Shown: positions 44,786-57,394, counted from the first letter of the stretch. The stretch is DNA of 64,000 bases from Ceratotherium simum simum (GCF_000283155.1 NW_004454207.1:15227608-15291607), one strand, 5' to 3'. The notes: a model not told the origin generated them from the sequence alone. Numbers and translations are program-made.

Positions 44786-44889
44786 TCTTTCCTTACCTAT
44801 CAGCAAGGTAGTACTTACAAATCATAGAATAACACAGACTGGCTAAGTAGGTAAGGACCAACATGATATGAGAAAACCTTCACAGAAGC

Positions 44890-45110
44890 ATTTGGCAAGT
44901 AAGCATTTATTTTTTCCAGCATTTTTATTATAAAAAGTTTTAAGCATACAGAAGATTTGAAAGAATCATACAATGAACACTCATATATGCACCACCTAGA
45001 CCCTACAAATAACATTTTGTTATATTTGCTTTATCATATTTCTATCCATCAGTCCATCGATCCATCTGATTTTTAAACCTTTTTAAAGCAAGTTCAAGTC
45101 TTTGATTTTG
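44890..45110 (-). repeat. L1M 3' end, antisense (probable)
   Basis: 'TTTTATTATAAAAAGTTTTA', 'CATACAATGAACACTCATAT', 'ATGCACCACCTAGACCCTAC' and 'ATTTGCTTTATCATATTTCT' match a common L1-associated 3' end in reverse. A TCCATC-rich run follows at 45047-45068. Confidence 0.6.
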
Positions 45111-48100
45111 TAAATATAATAGTGCAGAAAAAATGGAAGGCCTGTTTAGAGAGGATGTTAGAAAACTAATTTGTTATTTTTTAAATCGTACCACAAATTG
45201 GGCACTTGTTTTTAATTATCTATTAAATATCAGTCGCTTAACTTCTAAATCTATATTTTGCCTCCAAATATGCAGTTATGAGGATTTAATGAAAAAAAAG
45301 ATATACAACACTACTCCACCTTGCACAGAAACAAGTAGGTGTTCAATAAAGTATAACCAAAGAGAGGAAGCTAATGAGAAAATGCAAAAGCAACTAAGCT
45401 TATACTGCATTGAATTAGTTAATGCACTGGACGGTTTAGGATAAGACAATCCTCCACCCAGGGAGAAGAGAGTATTGAAGAAATATATTTTATATCTGTA
45501 TCTAGAAATGTTGGAAAAATTTTACGCTGTTAGAATTAATCAAGTAAAATAAAGATGAAAATAAGGATCAGAACCTATTTAGATAAATGGAGACGAAGGT
45601 ACTAGGGAATGCAGAAATATTATCAGATAAATATGCTTACCTAGTTCTCTATGAAAACAAAGGCATTTCTTCAAGCAGCTGAGTTAATAGTCCAAGTACA
45701 TTGCTCCTTGGGGATCTAAACTGGAGCACCCAGAATAACCAATTATCTCTTAAACTGTCGTCATAATGCGAATTTTGTGAACAGTACTCTTCTCAAGTCC
45801 TTAAGGACATCAAGCAAAAGTTATATGTGTGCCTAAAATGCAAATAAACAATTATTTGCTGCAAATACTTTAGCTCTCCAGGTAAGTAGGCAATAAATAT
45901 AACTTTCTCTTGTGAAAATTGAGGCACTTAACATATTTCTCATTCCAAAATTTACCACATCCTTACACATAAAAATGTTACAAATATGATTATAGGCAAA
46001 GTCAACAATATTCTTAAAAATAAATTCGAATTTCCATCCATGTAGGTGTAATCAGCCACAATACCACAGCATAAGACATAAGGAAAAGACAAGAAAAAGC
46101 CAATTTAGCCTGAATAACTGTAAAAAGCAAATGAAAAATTCACCTAATTGAGAATAACAGAAAATCAAAAACATCTGATTTAGTGTTGGAGGGTAAAAAA
46201 GAAAAGGAAAGAATATTGCCCTAATGTGAGTCTATCAGAATGAATTGGCTGCAGACTACACCCCTAAACACGTGAATGATGGAATTATTAACAATCTTCA
46301 TTTCAATGCTTAAGAATGCTGGCCTAATGCATTGGTTTCAATATAAGCATAGCTGTTGTCGAGATATTCTTTTGTAGCAAACTTTGGTAAAAGTAAAGTA
46401 AAATCTGTTCCTTAGGTCATTACTGCTTTGGGATATTAAGAGTCAACCCAAATCAGTGGGATATTGGGAATCATTAGCTATCATATTAATAGTCCTGAAC
46501 TCTGGAGTCAATATGTGTAGTCATAGTTATCAATGCATGATAAATGATAAATTATTTATGTGAAAGAATGGCTAATCATAACTGTATACATAATATTAAT
46601 TTGATATTTTTCTCATGAATAAAATTCCAAGTGAACAGAACGAAATGTCCTTTGAAATGGAATATAATTAAACCTGCCTCTGATAACTTTAAACATGCAT
46701 TTATATTAATCCCATTATAAAAAGTATATGACCTATTCCCACATCTGCCTATCTTTCAGCAGGACAGACAAGAGTGTATATTTGTCCTGATAAACATTCT
46801 AAGGTACGGATCCAGATAAACAGCACGAATGCATTTATAAACCTGGCAGAGTCCCAGTTCCAAGTGGTTTTATATTATGAAAAATATAAAATGTTTAGGT
46901 AGATTTTGCTTCTACACTAATATACATTAATAAGATGGTCTCTAAAAATGTTTATTTTGTGAGGCAATAGGAGAAAAAAAAATTATCTCCAAATATTGAT
47001 GTTGCATGTTTTGACCAACAACCCTCTACTATTATATTGATCTTATCAAAGAATAAATCTAATCTAAAACATAAAGAAAATGAAATGAAATGAAAATATG
47101 TAGGACACTAAGAAAATCTAATCTCTCCTTCTGTTGAAATTCAGCCTCTGTTATGTACCTCTTTTCAGACAGAGGAAGAAAATTCACAGTATTACAAAGA
47201 CTCTACTGAGAATATCTTCTTGCATAAAATTAAATTTGGAGAATGTTTCCAGAAATTTCCCAGGTGGCTTCAATAATGATGAAAGTTTCTCTAACTACAT
47301 TGAGAGAGAGAGAGAGAACACGTAATATGAGAAACAATCTAATCTAGCTAGGCCAAATATAAGAATAATAATGGATTTTAACTACACTAAAAATGAAAAC
47401 AAAAGTTATGATTTTACCAAATCATCCATCAGAACTAAGTAGACACACCAAGAGGCCTAGGAACCAGAGACTTTATCAAGCTATAGGGAACATAGTTTGA
47501 GAAGTTTCTAGCAATTAATATAAGAATCTGGACTGGCTATTCGAGTGTTAGGGGAATTTGCCAGTAGGCAGTAGGCAGAGAGATAAGCAAGCAGGCAGCC
47601 TGCCCATGTAATCAGCAATGTCCATAGGAGGGTAGCCAGCGGATGTTCTGGCAGGAAAATGGTGTTAGGGAAATCTGTTGACTGGTAATCAATAGAATTA
47701 CTAAAAAGCAATGCTCAACATGATGGAGGCTTGGTTTAAGGTAGTATCAAGGCGGTTAAAGGGACTGAGTACTAAGATGTCTGCTCAGAGATGGGAAATA
47801 ACAAGGATCTAGTGAATTAACTTGAGTAAAAAGGAAAAGCCTTTGCCAAGAATATAACCAAGAGCCAGTTATTAGAAATAAGAGCAGAATCAGCATCAAA
47901 GGTGAACTTGAAGCTGATCAACAGAATTATCAACTGAGACAGTAAGAAAGCCTCCAATAGAAAGATTATTCCAGAGGGTGATATTGGCTTGAGCATGAGT
48001 TTTTAAATTAAGTAGCCCTAAATGAGGGACCTTGATAGATGAAAGATCAAGAAACCAGGCAATTTATTACCATCATCTGCAAAATTAAGATGAAGCATGA

Positions 48101-48261
48101 TGATTCTTAGACTCTGATTGTAGTGTAAGCCAGTGTATATTGAAAACAATGGTATCATTAGGTATATTGCACACAATAGTATTTTCCTACTGAATTCCCT
48201 ACTGAAGAGTTTTCCAGCTGCATAATAAGAAAAACTTCCACCGTTCAGCACCTAGGAGTCT
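45111..48261. other. 3.1 kb without a recognised repeat or gene
   Basis: Anonymous AT-rich sequence. The longest frame (45133-45444, 103 codons) has no domain I recognise and no coding context. A short (GA)n lies at 47301-47317, and a (AGGC)n-like patch at 47564-47600. This is the longest unassigned block in the window. Confidence 0.5.
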
Positions 48262-48660
48262 GTTTCAGTCAGGGTTCTTTCTTTTAAGGCAACAGAAGCT
48301 GACTCCAAGTAACTTCAGCTGAATGTAAATTTATTGGAATAATAGCTGTAGCTTACAGAATCAATAGGAGGGCTTAGGAACCAAGCTCAGGAGATAGTAG
48401 AAAACAGAGATCCTGGGCAATGTAGACACAACCAGTGCCATGCTGCAGAAACTGCCAGGATATGGGATTGATTTGGCATCATTTTGCCTGACTTAGATAC
48501 TGTCAGCATGTCATCGCAGGCATGATTAAATTCTCAACTACCCTTGATCACCACACCGTTTCCTTAGATTCAAATTCCTGAGGAAGAGTACGTGATTGGC
48601 CAAACCTAGAGCAGGCTTACACTTGAGCTTCTAGAAGGTAGTTTTCCTCCCACCCACTCA
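48262..48660. repeat. unresolved ancient interspersed repeat
   Basis: 'CAGTCAGGGTTCTTTCTTTT' (48267), 'GGCAACAGAAGCTGACTCCA', 'AATTTATTGGAATAATAGCT', 'GGAGGGCTTAGGAACCAAGC' and 'ACGTGATTGGCCAAACCTAG' match a known placental repeat whose class I do not recall. Confidence 0.5.
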
Positions 48661-48664
48661 CAGC

Positions 48665-49035
48665 CTCAGACAACCGCTGGTCTGCTCTTGCTCATTATAG
48701 ATTATTTTTATGTTTTCTAGAATTTCATATAAATGGAATCATATGTCTTCTTTTCCACCTGGCTCCTTTTGCACAGCATAATGTTTTTGAAAATTTTCCA
48801 TGCTGTTGCATGTATTAGTAATTTGTTCTCTTTTATTGCTGAGTAGAATTCCATAGAAATACCAAAATTTGATTATCTATTCACCTATTGATGGGCTTTG
48901 AGTTGTTTCCAGATTTTTGCTAATATGAAAAAAGCTGCTATAAATATTCATATACAAATATTTGTGTGGACATATGTCTTAATTTCTCTCGGGGAAACAA
49001 TTTGGAGTGCAATTGCTGCACCACAGAATCCATGA
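48665..49035 (-). repeat. L1M ORF2 end, antisense
   Basis: 'TTTCATATAAATGGAATCAT' (48723), 'TTTTGCACAGCATAATGTTT', 'TATTGCTGAGTAGAATTCCA' (48834), 'CACCTATTGATGGGCTTTGA' and 'ATTTGTGTGGACATATGTCT' are the reverse complement of L1 ORF2 and the 3' UTR start. Confidence 0.85.
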
Positions 49036-49268
49036 GCATAATAAAATAATAATAAAATAGTTGTCATTTTGCACCATTAAGTTTAGCATGGTTTGCTATG
49101 CAGTAATACATAAGTAAAACACAGGCTTTCAGACACAATCAAGTATTTAAAGACTCCTTAAATAGAACACAATTTAGATGGATTTTTTTCTACTTTTAAA
49201 GGTCACTTTTTATTTCATAGTATGTGGGTACAACTGTTTGAGAATCCGAAATTTTCCCTAAAGCTCGA

Positions 49269-49326
49269 CTATATTTATATATATATGTACATATGTAATA
49301 TATATATAATGATATATATAGATACA
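49269..49326. repeat. (TA)n-rich tract
   Basis: Imperfect TATATA repeats with GTAC and GATA interruptions over about 58 bp. Confidence 0.85.
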
Positions 49327-49778
49327 AACATAATTTTTATATACAACTCACTTCAAGTGTTACTTGGCCTTATTCTGTCATTATCATTTTTTCCGTCAAC
49401 TTTCAGGCGGCTATAAAGTTCAAGTAGATACCTACTATGAGGTGATGAAACTGGTAAATGTCACTAGTACTATTGATTTCTCATAAACTTTTTTCACATA
49501 AACTCTGAATAAGATTTTCCTATGGTCAGATTTGCAGGTATGCAAGGACAAAATAAGAAAACCAAACCAAACAAACAAGAAACATGCTGAATATTATTTT
49601 TATTAACTCAGAACAGATGCGAAGATTATGGGAGTCCAAAATCACTACTCACCTAGCCAGGTCAGCACACAACCATAATTACATCAGTAATTCAGGGTTA
49701 CATATGTGCTTATATTCAAATTACCCAGGACAATAAGATAAAGAAGATGTACATTTAGATATACTTAGGTTGGCTTAA

Positions 49779-50143
49779 AATATCTTTTTTTTTTTTTTTT
49801 TTATTGCAGTAACATTGCAAAAATTTCAGGTGTACATCATTGTACTTCTATTTCTGCATGGACTACATCATGTTCACCACCAAAATACTAATTACAACCC
49901 ATCACCACACACATGTACCAAATTATCCCTTTCACCCTCCACCCTCCCCCCTTCCCCTCTGGTAACCACCAATCCAATCTCTGTCCCTATGTGTTTGTTT
50001 ATTGTTGTTATTATCTACTACTTAATGAAGGAAATCATACGGTATTTGGCCTTCTCCCTCTGACTTATTTCACTTTGCATTATACCCTCAATGTCCATCC
50101 ATGTTGTCACAAATGGCTGGATTTCGTCGTTTCTTATGGCTTA
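49779..50143 (-). mobile_element. recent 5'-truncated L1 insertion, antisense
   Basis: Poly-T at 49785-49802, then 'TTGCAGTAACATTGCAAAAA', 'TCAGGTGTACATCATTGTAC' and 'GGTAACCACCAATCCAATCT' to 'GGATTTCGTCGTTTCTTATG'. This is the reverse complement of the element at 18999-19396, from the same 3' end but truncated about 25 bases later. Its flanks share only TGGCTTAA, so the target duplication is unclear. Two overlapping plus-strand frames on it are antisense by-products. Confidence 0.93.
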
Positions 50144-52014
50144 ATTGTGGTTTAAAGGATACGAGTGCAGTTAGTCAGTATCTCTAAACTTATGGACAGA
50201 TATCTGACCCAGTCTTGTATTTTTCCACTAAGTTTTATGAACTAAATTCCGATCAACATATAGTGGATACCTTCTGTGTATCTGCATAGGGGAAAGTGCA
50301 GGAGATAAAGAGAGAAGACAAACTTGCATCCTTCAAGAATCTCAAAATAGTGAAACATGTTTTTCTTTTGTCTAAATTTTATTTGCATTCACTAAGAGGT
50401 TTACCATGTTTTCACAATAAAATGATTTTTTTTGAAAAGCCAATTGATGTGATCCACGCTAAAATTATAGTGTTATAAATATATATGTACTTGCAATTAC
50501 TTCATTAAATGTGGAACACATTACAGAACTTCATGTATCAACTATTATGCAATAAGACAGTCTACTTATGCATTTACACATCCGTCCTCTTTTTCATGAA
50601 TTCAGCAGCAATTATCTTTAAGGAGATGATACTTTCAACTTTTTCTTCAATGACATTAGTAAATAAAAGCCCTAATAATACATTAAAAAGATATATAACG
50701 TACAAACTAAAACTGACATTTGAGTTAATATGAAATATTTGAAATAGGAAAATAGTTTTAACTTGAAGTTAAAAAAACAGAGCATGTCTCATTATGTACC
50801 AGAAATATGTATAATTGGGAAGATTACAAAAATTTCTAACTAGACTACTAGGTATCCATTTCATTCCTTTATTAATGGAAGTGGGCATGCTTATAGATGT
50901 CCTCTACTTTTTTGTAGACCTTAATGCCAGCTTACTCAAAAGGTAAACTAATCATGATGTTTAGAGCAGCAGAAAAATATAAACACAGATTTTGGTTATT
51001 TGCAATAAAACACCAACTTTGTCATCAAAGGAAAAAGCAGAACTCTGTTTTACTTGCTTCCCTTGTTTTATGGTTTAATGTATTTTTAAAATTATTATTA
51101 CATATAAACTTTTTAGTATGTGGGCCTTCTCGTTATTCTAATCTGATCAAGATGAAGCTTTATGAATATCACGATTTCATGACATTGTGATATTTTCAAA
51201 TTCGTTTTTAGACCTGTTGGAAAAAGAAAGGTGATGAAAAATGGTAATATTTTATAATCTAATTTTGAAGATAAAAAGAAAATTCTTAGCACTGTGTTTG
51301 TTCCCAATCACATGATTTCTCCTCTGAATCATATTTCTTTAGGTTTTACTTTGAGCTGAACAGATGGCAAATTGGAAGAGATTTCTTTCAGTCTTTCCAT
51401 TATCGTGTTTGTGGCAATTGATGCATTCAAAGAAATTTGATCTTTTTAAAATAGCCCTTTAAACTTTATTTGTGCCCCATTTAATTGTTTCTCAGCACCT
51501 AAATATTGACCACTAAGCCTAGGGATAGGAAGTTTGGGGACCAGTGATTAGTCATGTGACTTTGGTGAATGAGGGCTTGGAAGCCCAGATCTAAATTGTT
51601 AACTTCTCGTATATTGGGAAAGCAAATTCATAAATGAAAACCAATACTTTGAACTTTATATATCAAAGGCTTCTTCTGCCTGGGATATGGAAATGTTCCT
51701 TCACACAAAATATTTGATTTAAAATCTTAAATATATAAAGCATCCAAGCAGGATTTTCTATTCCTCAAATTTTGAGGGTGTTTATTAACTCTATGGATAA
51801 GGTCCAGGTTGTTTGGACCAAAAGGGTAATTTGTCTTATTTTTTTAAAATTCTGTTTCTTTATTCATCACAAAACATAGGCCTAATGGCTTAATAGGTAA
51901 GTATTCCATTTAAATATATATTCAAAATTTATTCTCAAAATTCAACATTGATTTTTTCTGGTCAACATTATTTTACCACATTTTGAAAACAACTTACAAA
52001 ATTTGTTATTTTTA
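50144..52014. other. no recognised feature
   Basis: AT-rich anonymous sequence. Frames of 60-88 codons on both strands show no domain. Confidence 0.5.
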
Positions 52015-52213
52015 TTTTTTAATTTTTTTAATTAAATAAGTGACACGCATATATCTTGTAAAAATTAAACCTTTACATATGAAAAAAGTTCCTTTTGATA
52101 TTATCAAAATTCCAGCCCTCTCCCAAAAGTATCTACTGCTATCAATTTGGTATTTATACCTTTAGATGTCCTTCTAGGAATTTAAAAACATTTATTAAAA
52201 TAGCTGTAAGAAA

Positions 52214-52455
52214 TGGGGCCGGCCCGGTGGCGCAGGCGGTTGGGTGCGCGCGCTCCGCTGCGGCGGCCCGGGGTTCGCTGGTTCGGATCCCGGGCACGCA
52301 CCGACGCACTGCTTGGCAAGCCATGCTGTGGCGGCGTCCCATATAAAGTGGAGGAAGATGGGCACAGATGTTAGCCCAGGGCCATCTTCCTCAGCAAAAA
52401 AAGAGGAGGATTGGCGGATGTTAGCACAGGGCTGATCTCCTCACAAAAAAAAAAA
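52214..52455 (+). mobile_element. ERE SINE, very young-looking
   Basis: Head TGGGGCCGGCCCGGTGGCGC, GC-rich body rich in intact CpG, B-box GGTTCGGATCC (52280-52290; 10 of 11 consensus bases), ATATAAAGTGGAGGAAGATG linker, paired tail repeats and an A15 end. Perfect 17-bp duplication AAAATAGCTGTAAGAAA (52197-52213, 52456-52472). Preserved CpGs and a perfect duplication point to recent insertion. Confidence 0.97.
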
Positions 52456-52754
52456 AAAATAGCTGTAAGAAAAATAGATTTTTTTTACATTTTATAGCCT
52501 AATTAAATCATTTGGTGTAGGTCTGTCTGCAATTTTTCCCACCTAACAATTTGTATTGAAGCTCTTGTCATTCTCTACTATGAAATATATCGCATTTATT
52601 TACAAGGGTACGGTGATCCAAGACACAGAAATGCAAGTGTTCAGTGACTTCTATGCTAGTTGTCATTTAACTTATTATCTTAAGCTTTTAGAAAAAATGC
52701 TGTAAGGAAGACTCTTGTATATACTTCTCAGTGCACTTGTGCAATGATTTCTTT

Positions 52755-52955
52755 AAGATAATATTATGTGCCAAGTACTATGTTAAGTGAGAAAGGTATT
52801 ATTATTATCTCCTTATTGCACTGAAGGTGAAAAGTGACTTATCCAAGTTCACACACCTGGTAAGTGCTAGATCTGGGATTTCCACACATTTTACCTTGCA
52901 CCAGGATCAATGGTCTTAACAACTGCTCTCTACCCCTTGCTTTTAAACAAAATAA
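52755..52955 (-). repeat. MIR SINE, antisense, inside L1-like text
   Basis: 'ATTATGTGCCAAGTACTATG' (52765), 'GTATTATTATTATCTCCTTA', 'TCACACACCTGGTAAGTGCT' and 'AGATCTGGGATTTCC' are the reverse complement of MIR. L1-like text flanks it on both sides. Confidence 0.78.
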
Positions 52956-53065
52956 CTACTGGATCAAACTGTATTCATATTTAAATTACAATATGTGCTG
53001 CCCATTTGTCTCCAGAAAGGCAATAGCAATTTACATCCACACTTGAGTGACATGTTTTTGGATAT

Positions 53066-53985
53066 TTCCCTGGCATATCCTTCCAAGGGCAGGGATTGGT
53101 TTTAAGTAAGACAGTAATGAAGAACTCAATACAGATCTTCAGTTACTGATGACTATTAGAACCTGTGCTTTAACATTATCGTGAGTTCTCTTAGTGGGTA
53201 TTGTCTCCGCAGGAACAGATAATAGTGTCCTGCAAGGTGAACAGGAATGAATTCCATTCTCACTCATCCCATATCTCTTTAACTATGCTTTTAAGATTTT
53301 ATAATAGTTTTTAAATAAACTATCTGTGTACTTCTGTATTCTCATTTTGTCCTGCTTCTGGTATAGGAAGCCCTCTCTCATAGACTGATAAGATGATTTT
53401 GTTGTCACATATGTGTATATTTTGTTGTCATACACATATAAGTGGCTGTAACAGAAAACTGGACCCACTCTCTAATTGCTGTCAGAAATAATGGCTTCGG
53501 ATTAACTATTCCTAAACCCAAATCATCATTCCTGTTAGAAGCCCTCCATCATTTAAGTAGCTCATAGAAAATCAGTCTATAAAAAACTGAGCAATTTAGT
53601 CACTTAGCAATATATATTGCTCACGCTTAAGAGACACTGGACTGTTAGGCATTTTTTTTAATGGCTGAGTTTGGCATTTTGTTATTTGGAAATAAACTAT
53701 TTGTACTTCTGCTATAAATGAAATTTCAGTTAAAAACTTAAGATAAAATTTTAACCTGACAGTCGGATGCTTTTCCTTTGTTTCTATTTTCTGAATCAAT
53801 TTGTATAAGACAGAGGTTATGTTTCATTGAATAATAATGAATATAAAATTACATAATCCCAGTGCTTTATCTGAATGGCTCATTTTGATTGATTCACTTT
53901 TAAGTTTTTTCCTATTTTTTTTTCTGAGTTTCTCTTTCTTTTTAAGTCAAACGTTATAAGCTTGACTTTTATACATAATTACTTT
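53066..53985. other. no recognised feature
   Basis: Anonymous AT-rich sequence. Confidence 0.45.
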
Positions 53986-53989
53986 CATA

Positions 53990-55165
53990 CATAATTCTTT
54001 AAAATTTTTGTCAAATGTATTGGCATAGCTTTTCATGGTATACTTAATATTCTAAATGTCCATTATATCTCAGGTTACCAACTCTCCCCTGAGTTAAGCC
54101 ATTCATTTGGCTCTTTTATGTATTTTCTATTTCTTTGCTGATATTTTCTTTGTTTTTCCCATTTGTTTTAAGCCTTGCTCATTAAAGCATTTTTATGATG
54201 GCTGCTTTAAAACTCTTGTTAGAAATTCCACCCTATGAGTCATCTTGGCACTGGCATCTATTGATGATCATTTCTCATTCAGATTGTAATTTTACTGGTT
54301 CTTGGTGAGACTAGGAATTTTCAATTGTATCCTGGATATTCTGACTATTATTTCAGGAGATTCTGGATCCTATTTAAATCTTCGATTTTAGCAGGGAATC
54401 ACCCAGTTTAGGTTTAGCATGTAGGTCCTGGCCTGCTTTTGAGGGTTGTGGATCTAATGACACATCAGATACCAGCTACCAACTCAGATACCACTCTGCA
54501 AACTTGGGTGTTATTCTGCACTGTAGTTCAGTTCTTGAACCCTCTGGTGTGATAATTTGGGTCAGTTTCACATGTGGGTTGCTCAAGGGTCTTCCTAGGA
54601 CTTCCCATGCAAGTTTCAAGAATCCCTTTCCCCTGCTTCTTCCTCGCTGAGATTCTCCAAATCTCTAGTTGAGAAGGTGAGGGGCCCCACCTGCCACCAC
54701 CAGGAGACAAGTGTGAAGTCCAGACTCCCCACTCAGTCTCCACTGACTCCACAGGGGAAGGGAGTTGGAATCCGTGGTGTTTGGTTGAGGTCAGGCAATT
54801 ATGCGTAAAAAAAGTTTCCATCATCCTGGGCTGCCCCTTTCCTTGTCTTTTGGCTGAGAAATCAGGCTTTTCTTTGGGCTTTGTTGAGTATGTGCCTGTT
54901 TGGTGTTCCACATTACAGATTAATCCAGTGCCCAGTCAGGATACATAGAATATTTAAAAAACAACAACAACAACAAAAACCAGAACTTGCCGTCATGTCA
55001 TTCCCCAAGACCTGAGGTTTCCTAGCCAGTCTGCTCCCTTCTTTCTAACTTTCAGAGTCCTCTTACGGTTGTCTGTTATAATTTGTCCAGGGTTTTTACT
55101 TATCAGGGAGGAGCAGGGAGAAATAAGTTTATTCCATCTTGTCTGTAACGAGGAGCCCAGTATGT
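53990..55165 (-). repeat. probable L1M 5' region, antisense
   Basis: 'TGCTTTAAAACTCTTGTTAG' (54203), 'CTGGTTCTTGGTGAGACTAG', 'GTATCCTGGATATTCTGACT' (54328) and 'GATTTTAGCAGGGAATCACC' resemble the reverse complement of L1M sequence upstream of ORF1. Its GC-rich right part, ending 'TTATTCCATCTTGTCTGTAA', fits an L1 5' end. It holds a short (CAA)n at 54962-54977 and an antisense-free 127-codon minus frame (54911-54528) that looks incidental. Confidence 0.5.
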
Positions 55166-55167
55166 AA

Positions 55168-55245
55168 CCTTTGGAGTCATGTTTTTTCACTTAGCATAAT
55201 GCTTTTGAGTTTCATTCATGTCGTAGTATGTATCCAAGACCTTGC
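55168..55245 (-). repeat. short L1 ORF2 fragment, antisense
   Basis: 'TTTTCACTTAGCATAATGCT' and 'TTTCATTCATGTCGTAGTAT' are the reverse complement of L1 ORF2 end sequence. Confidence 0.55.
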
Positions 55246-55599
55246 TGTTATGAAGAGATTTATTTTACAGTTCTATCTTTAGGTTCAAAAATTAATTATT
55301 TGAAACTCTGTGGCATAAAATCACTCATTATTCTATTTTTGTTCCTTACTCTTTGCTGATACTCTGGGAGTAGACCTTTTTTTTAAATTTTGAGATTGGC
55401 TTAACTTGTAAAAATATTGGAATTTTTTTGAATATATTTTATCCAACATTTCTATGTGCTCGTAATTGCTAGTGGTGGAGGTAGATGGAGGCCGAAGGGG
55501 ATTTGCATTAGTTCAATTTGCTAAGATTGTAAATTGTATCAAATCCTCTTTGAAATAAAGCAAAATATACATAAGTACGCAATTACTTTTTATAGACAA

Positions 55600-55810
55600 A
55601 ACGTATAATATGGAAAGCATGTCACTTTATTTCATTTAATCCACACCACAATGATGTGAAGTAAAAGTAATCAGGGCAGATTTTTTTATTTCCAATTTTA
55701 TGGGAAAGTAGACACCAAATATATTTGGGTAATTCTGATTAGGCATTTGATCAGAATGTTAAAAAGGCAGAATGTAACCCAGGTCTTATGCTTCTTACTC
55801 TATATTCTTT
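55600..55810 (-). repeat. MIR SINE, antisense, diverged
   Basis: 'TTTATTTCATTTAATCCACA' (55626), 'AATTTTATGGGAAAGTAGAC' and 'GAATGTAACCCAGGTCTTAT' (55770) follow the reverse MIR consensus. Confidence 0.65.
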
Positions 55811-56935
55811 TTGCTTCAGTTTACTGCTAAATAAAATACAGCTTTCCTGAGTTAAACTTCGAGCATCATGCATAAAAGTAGATACGTAAAATTTTAATAT
55901 AAAAAGAACAAAGGAAGTTTAATTTAGCTGGAATACAATAGCTACTTGAAATCTCTATTAAAATACTGTTGAAGATGTATATTATTACATTTTACTTTGT
56001 AATTTTACTAATTAAAATTTCTCTAACTGTAATGTACAATCAGCTTCATATGAAAGCTATTTTTACAAGGATGCATACTCCTCTTGGAGCAGCTTTAGCC
56101 TTTATCTTTCATTTTTTTGCTATATAAATATCCTTGAAAAGAGAAGCTGTAAAATAGGGCAATTAGTGCCTTGCTTGCAAAACATGTAGAAATATGAGAG
56201 ACCCAGAGAAAACTATCACTCAACAATTAACCAATGTGTCTGGAAAATGGAGTTTGTGGAGTTCTAACTCCTGCAGTACACACTATAGTATGGAATGTCA
56301 ACAGGACAACTAAAAGACGACAGACATTATCCGTCACAATTTGAAGGACGAAGACAACTTGTGAATGCTAAAGTTTGTTCAGTGGCGTAGATAAAATAGA
56401 CTAATAATCATTTTTTATTAAAACATATATAATGTTGTAAACTAATATTTGAGCTATTTTCAATAGAAAGATGACTCTTGTTAATATACTCACATTCGGA
56501 TGCTTGCATTTGGAAATTCCAATGAAATTAATAGAGTTGGTTTATACTCAACACCCACATTTGGAAGAACTCAGTTTCTCAAGCCAAATAATTTTGATAT
56601 TTTCCAGTTATTTATTCAGAAAAATGATATAATAAATGTGTATATTTCAAAAGTGACATCTTTGCTGTGGTTTGGAAATGTGTGTGTGTATTGTTTTACA
56701 TGCCTATACTTTGTGCACGTTAAATTAAACAATATACTTCAAGTGCTTAAGACAGCGTTTTTTCTTCTAGATTATTTTGATGACAATATCTTCTTAATCT
56801 TATGAGAATAGTAATCACTGATCACCAAAATGTCTCTCAATACAAGCCATCTGCAAAGGATGGGTTTGGCAGTATGGGAAAAGCACATGAGTCCCAGTTC
56901 TAGGTAACTTGCTGATACATAACTCTTAAGAGAAA
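55811..56935. other. no recognised feature
   Basis: Anonymous AT-rich sequence. A 101-codon plus frame (56500-56805), rich in Phe, Ile and Leu, has no recognisable domain and is probably chance. Confidence 0.45.
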
Positions 56936-56957
56936 AAAGGAGGAGGAGGAGGAGGAG
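56936..56957. repeat. (GGA)n microsatellite
   Basis: Six to seven GGA/GAG units in 'AAAAAGGAGGAGGAGGAGGA'. Confidence 0.9.
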
Positions 56958-57351
56958 AATGACATGGTGAGACATAGCCTATAATCACATTACTTACAAG
57001 AGTCGTCTCTATGCAGCTACAATGTCTAAAGCCCTAGGATACATACTCCAAAAATCCTATATTCTAGAAAGTTTTAATTACTTTCCCACCATCTTCTTAG
57101 GCACCAGCAGCTATTGCATCTCATGACCGAATTCTAACAAGTTAGGTGAGCAATTCTCAATTTTATATCAAGGCCGAGAACAGGTGGCTGTGTTAAAATA
57201 GTTTCCCATTGGGACTAAACGTACAGTCTATATTTATTCTTTATTTTGGTGAGAAAAACTTAAAAAAAAATATATAGTATTATTTATAAAAGCCCTATAT
57301 GATCACACAAGTTTTAATTTGCTTCATCACTTACCCACATACATTTTAGAT

Positions 57352-57394
57352 CACACACACACACACACACACATGCACACACACACACACACAG
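57352..57394. repeat. (CA)n microsatellite
   Basis: About 20 CA units with one TG interruption at 57374-57375; the longest dinucleotide repeat here and a likely polymorphic marker. The 84-codon frame crossing it is incidental. Confidence 0.95.

Larger units (their letters stand above)
52015..53065 (-). repeat. probable L1M, antisense, holding a MIR and an ERE
   Basis: 'CCAGCCCTCTCCCAAAAGTA' (52112), 'TGTCCTTCTAGGAATTTAAA', 'TTCTCAGTGCACTTGTGCAA' (52725) and, after the MIR, 'GTCTCCAGAAAGGCAATAGC' with 'AATTTACATCCACACTTGAG' (53029) follow the reverse complement of an old L1 3' region in order. Confidence 0.5.

Noticed and set aside
54528..54911. 127-codon minus-strand ORF
   Set aside because: It overlaps probable L1M 5' sequence and has no recognised domain or coding context; low complexity in Lys, Pro and Ser.
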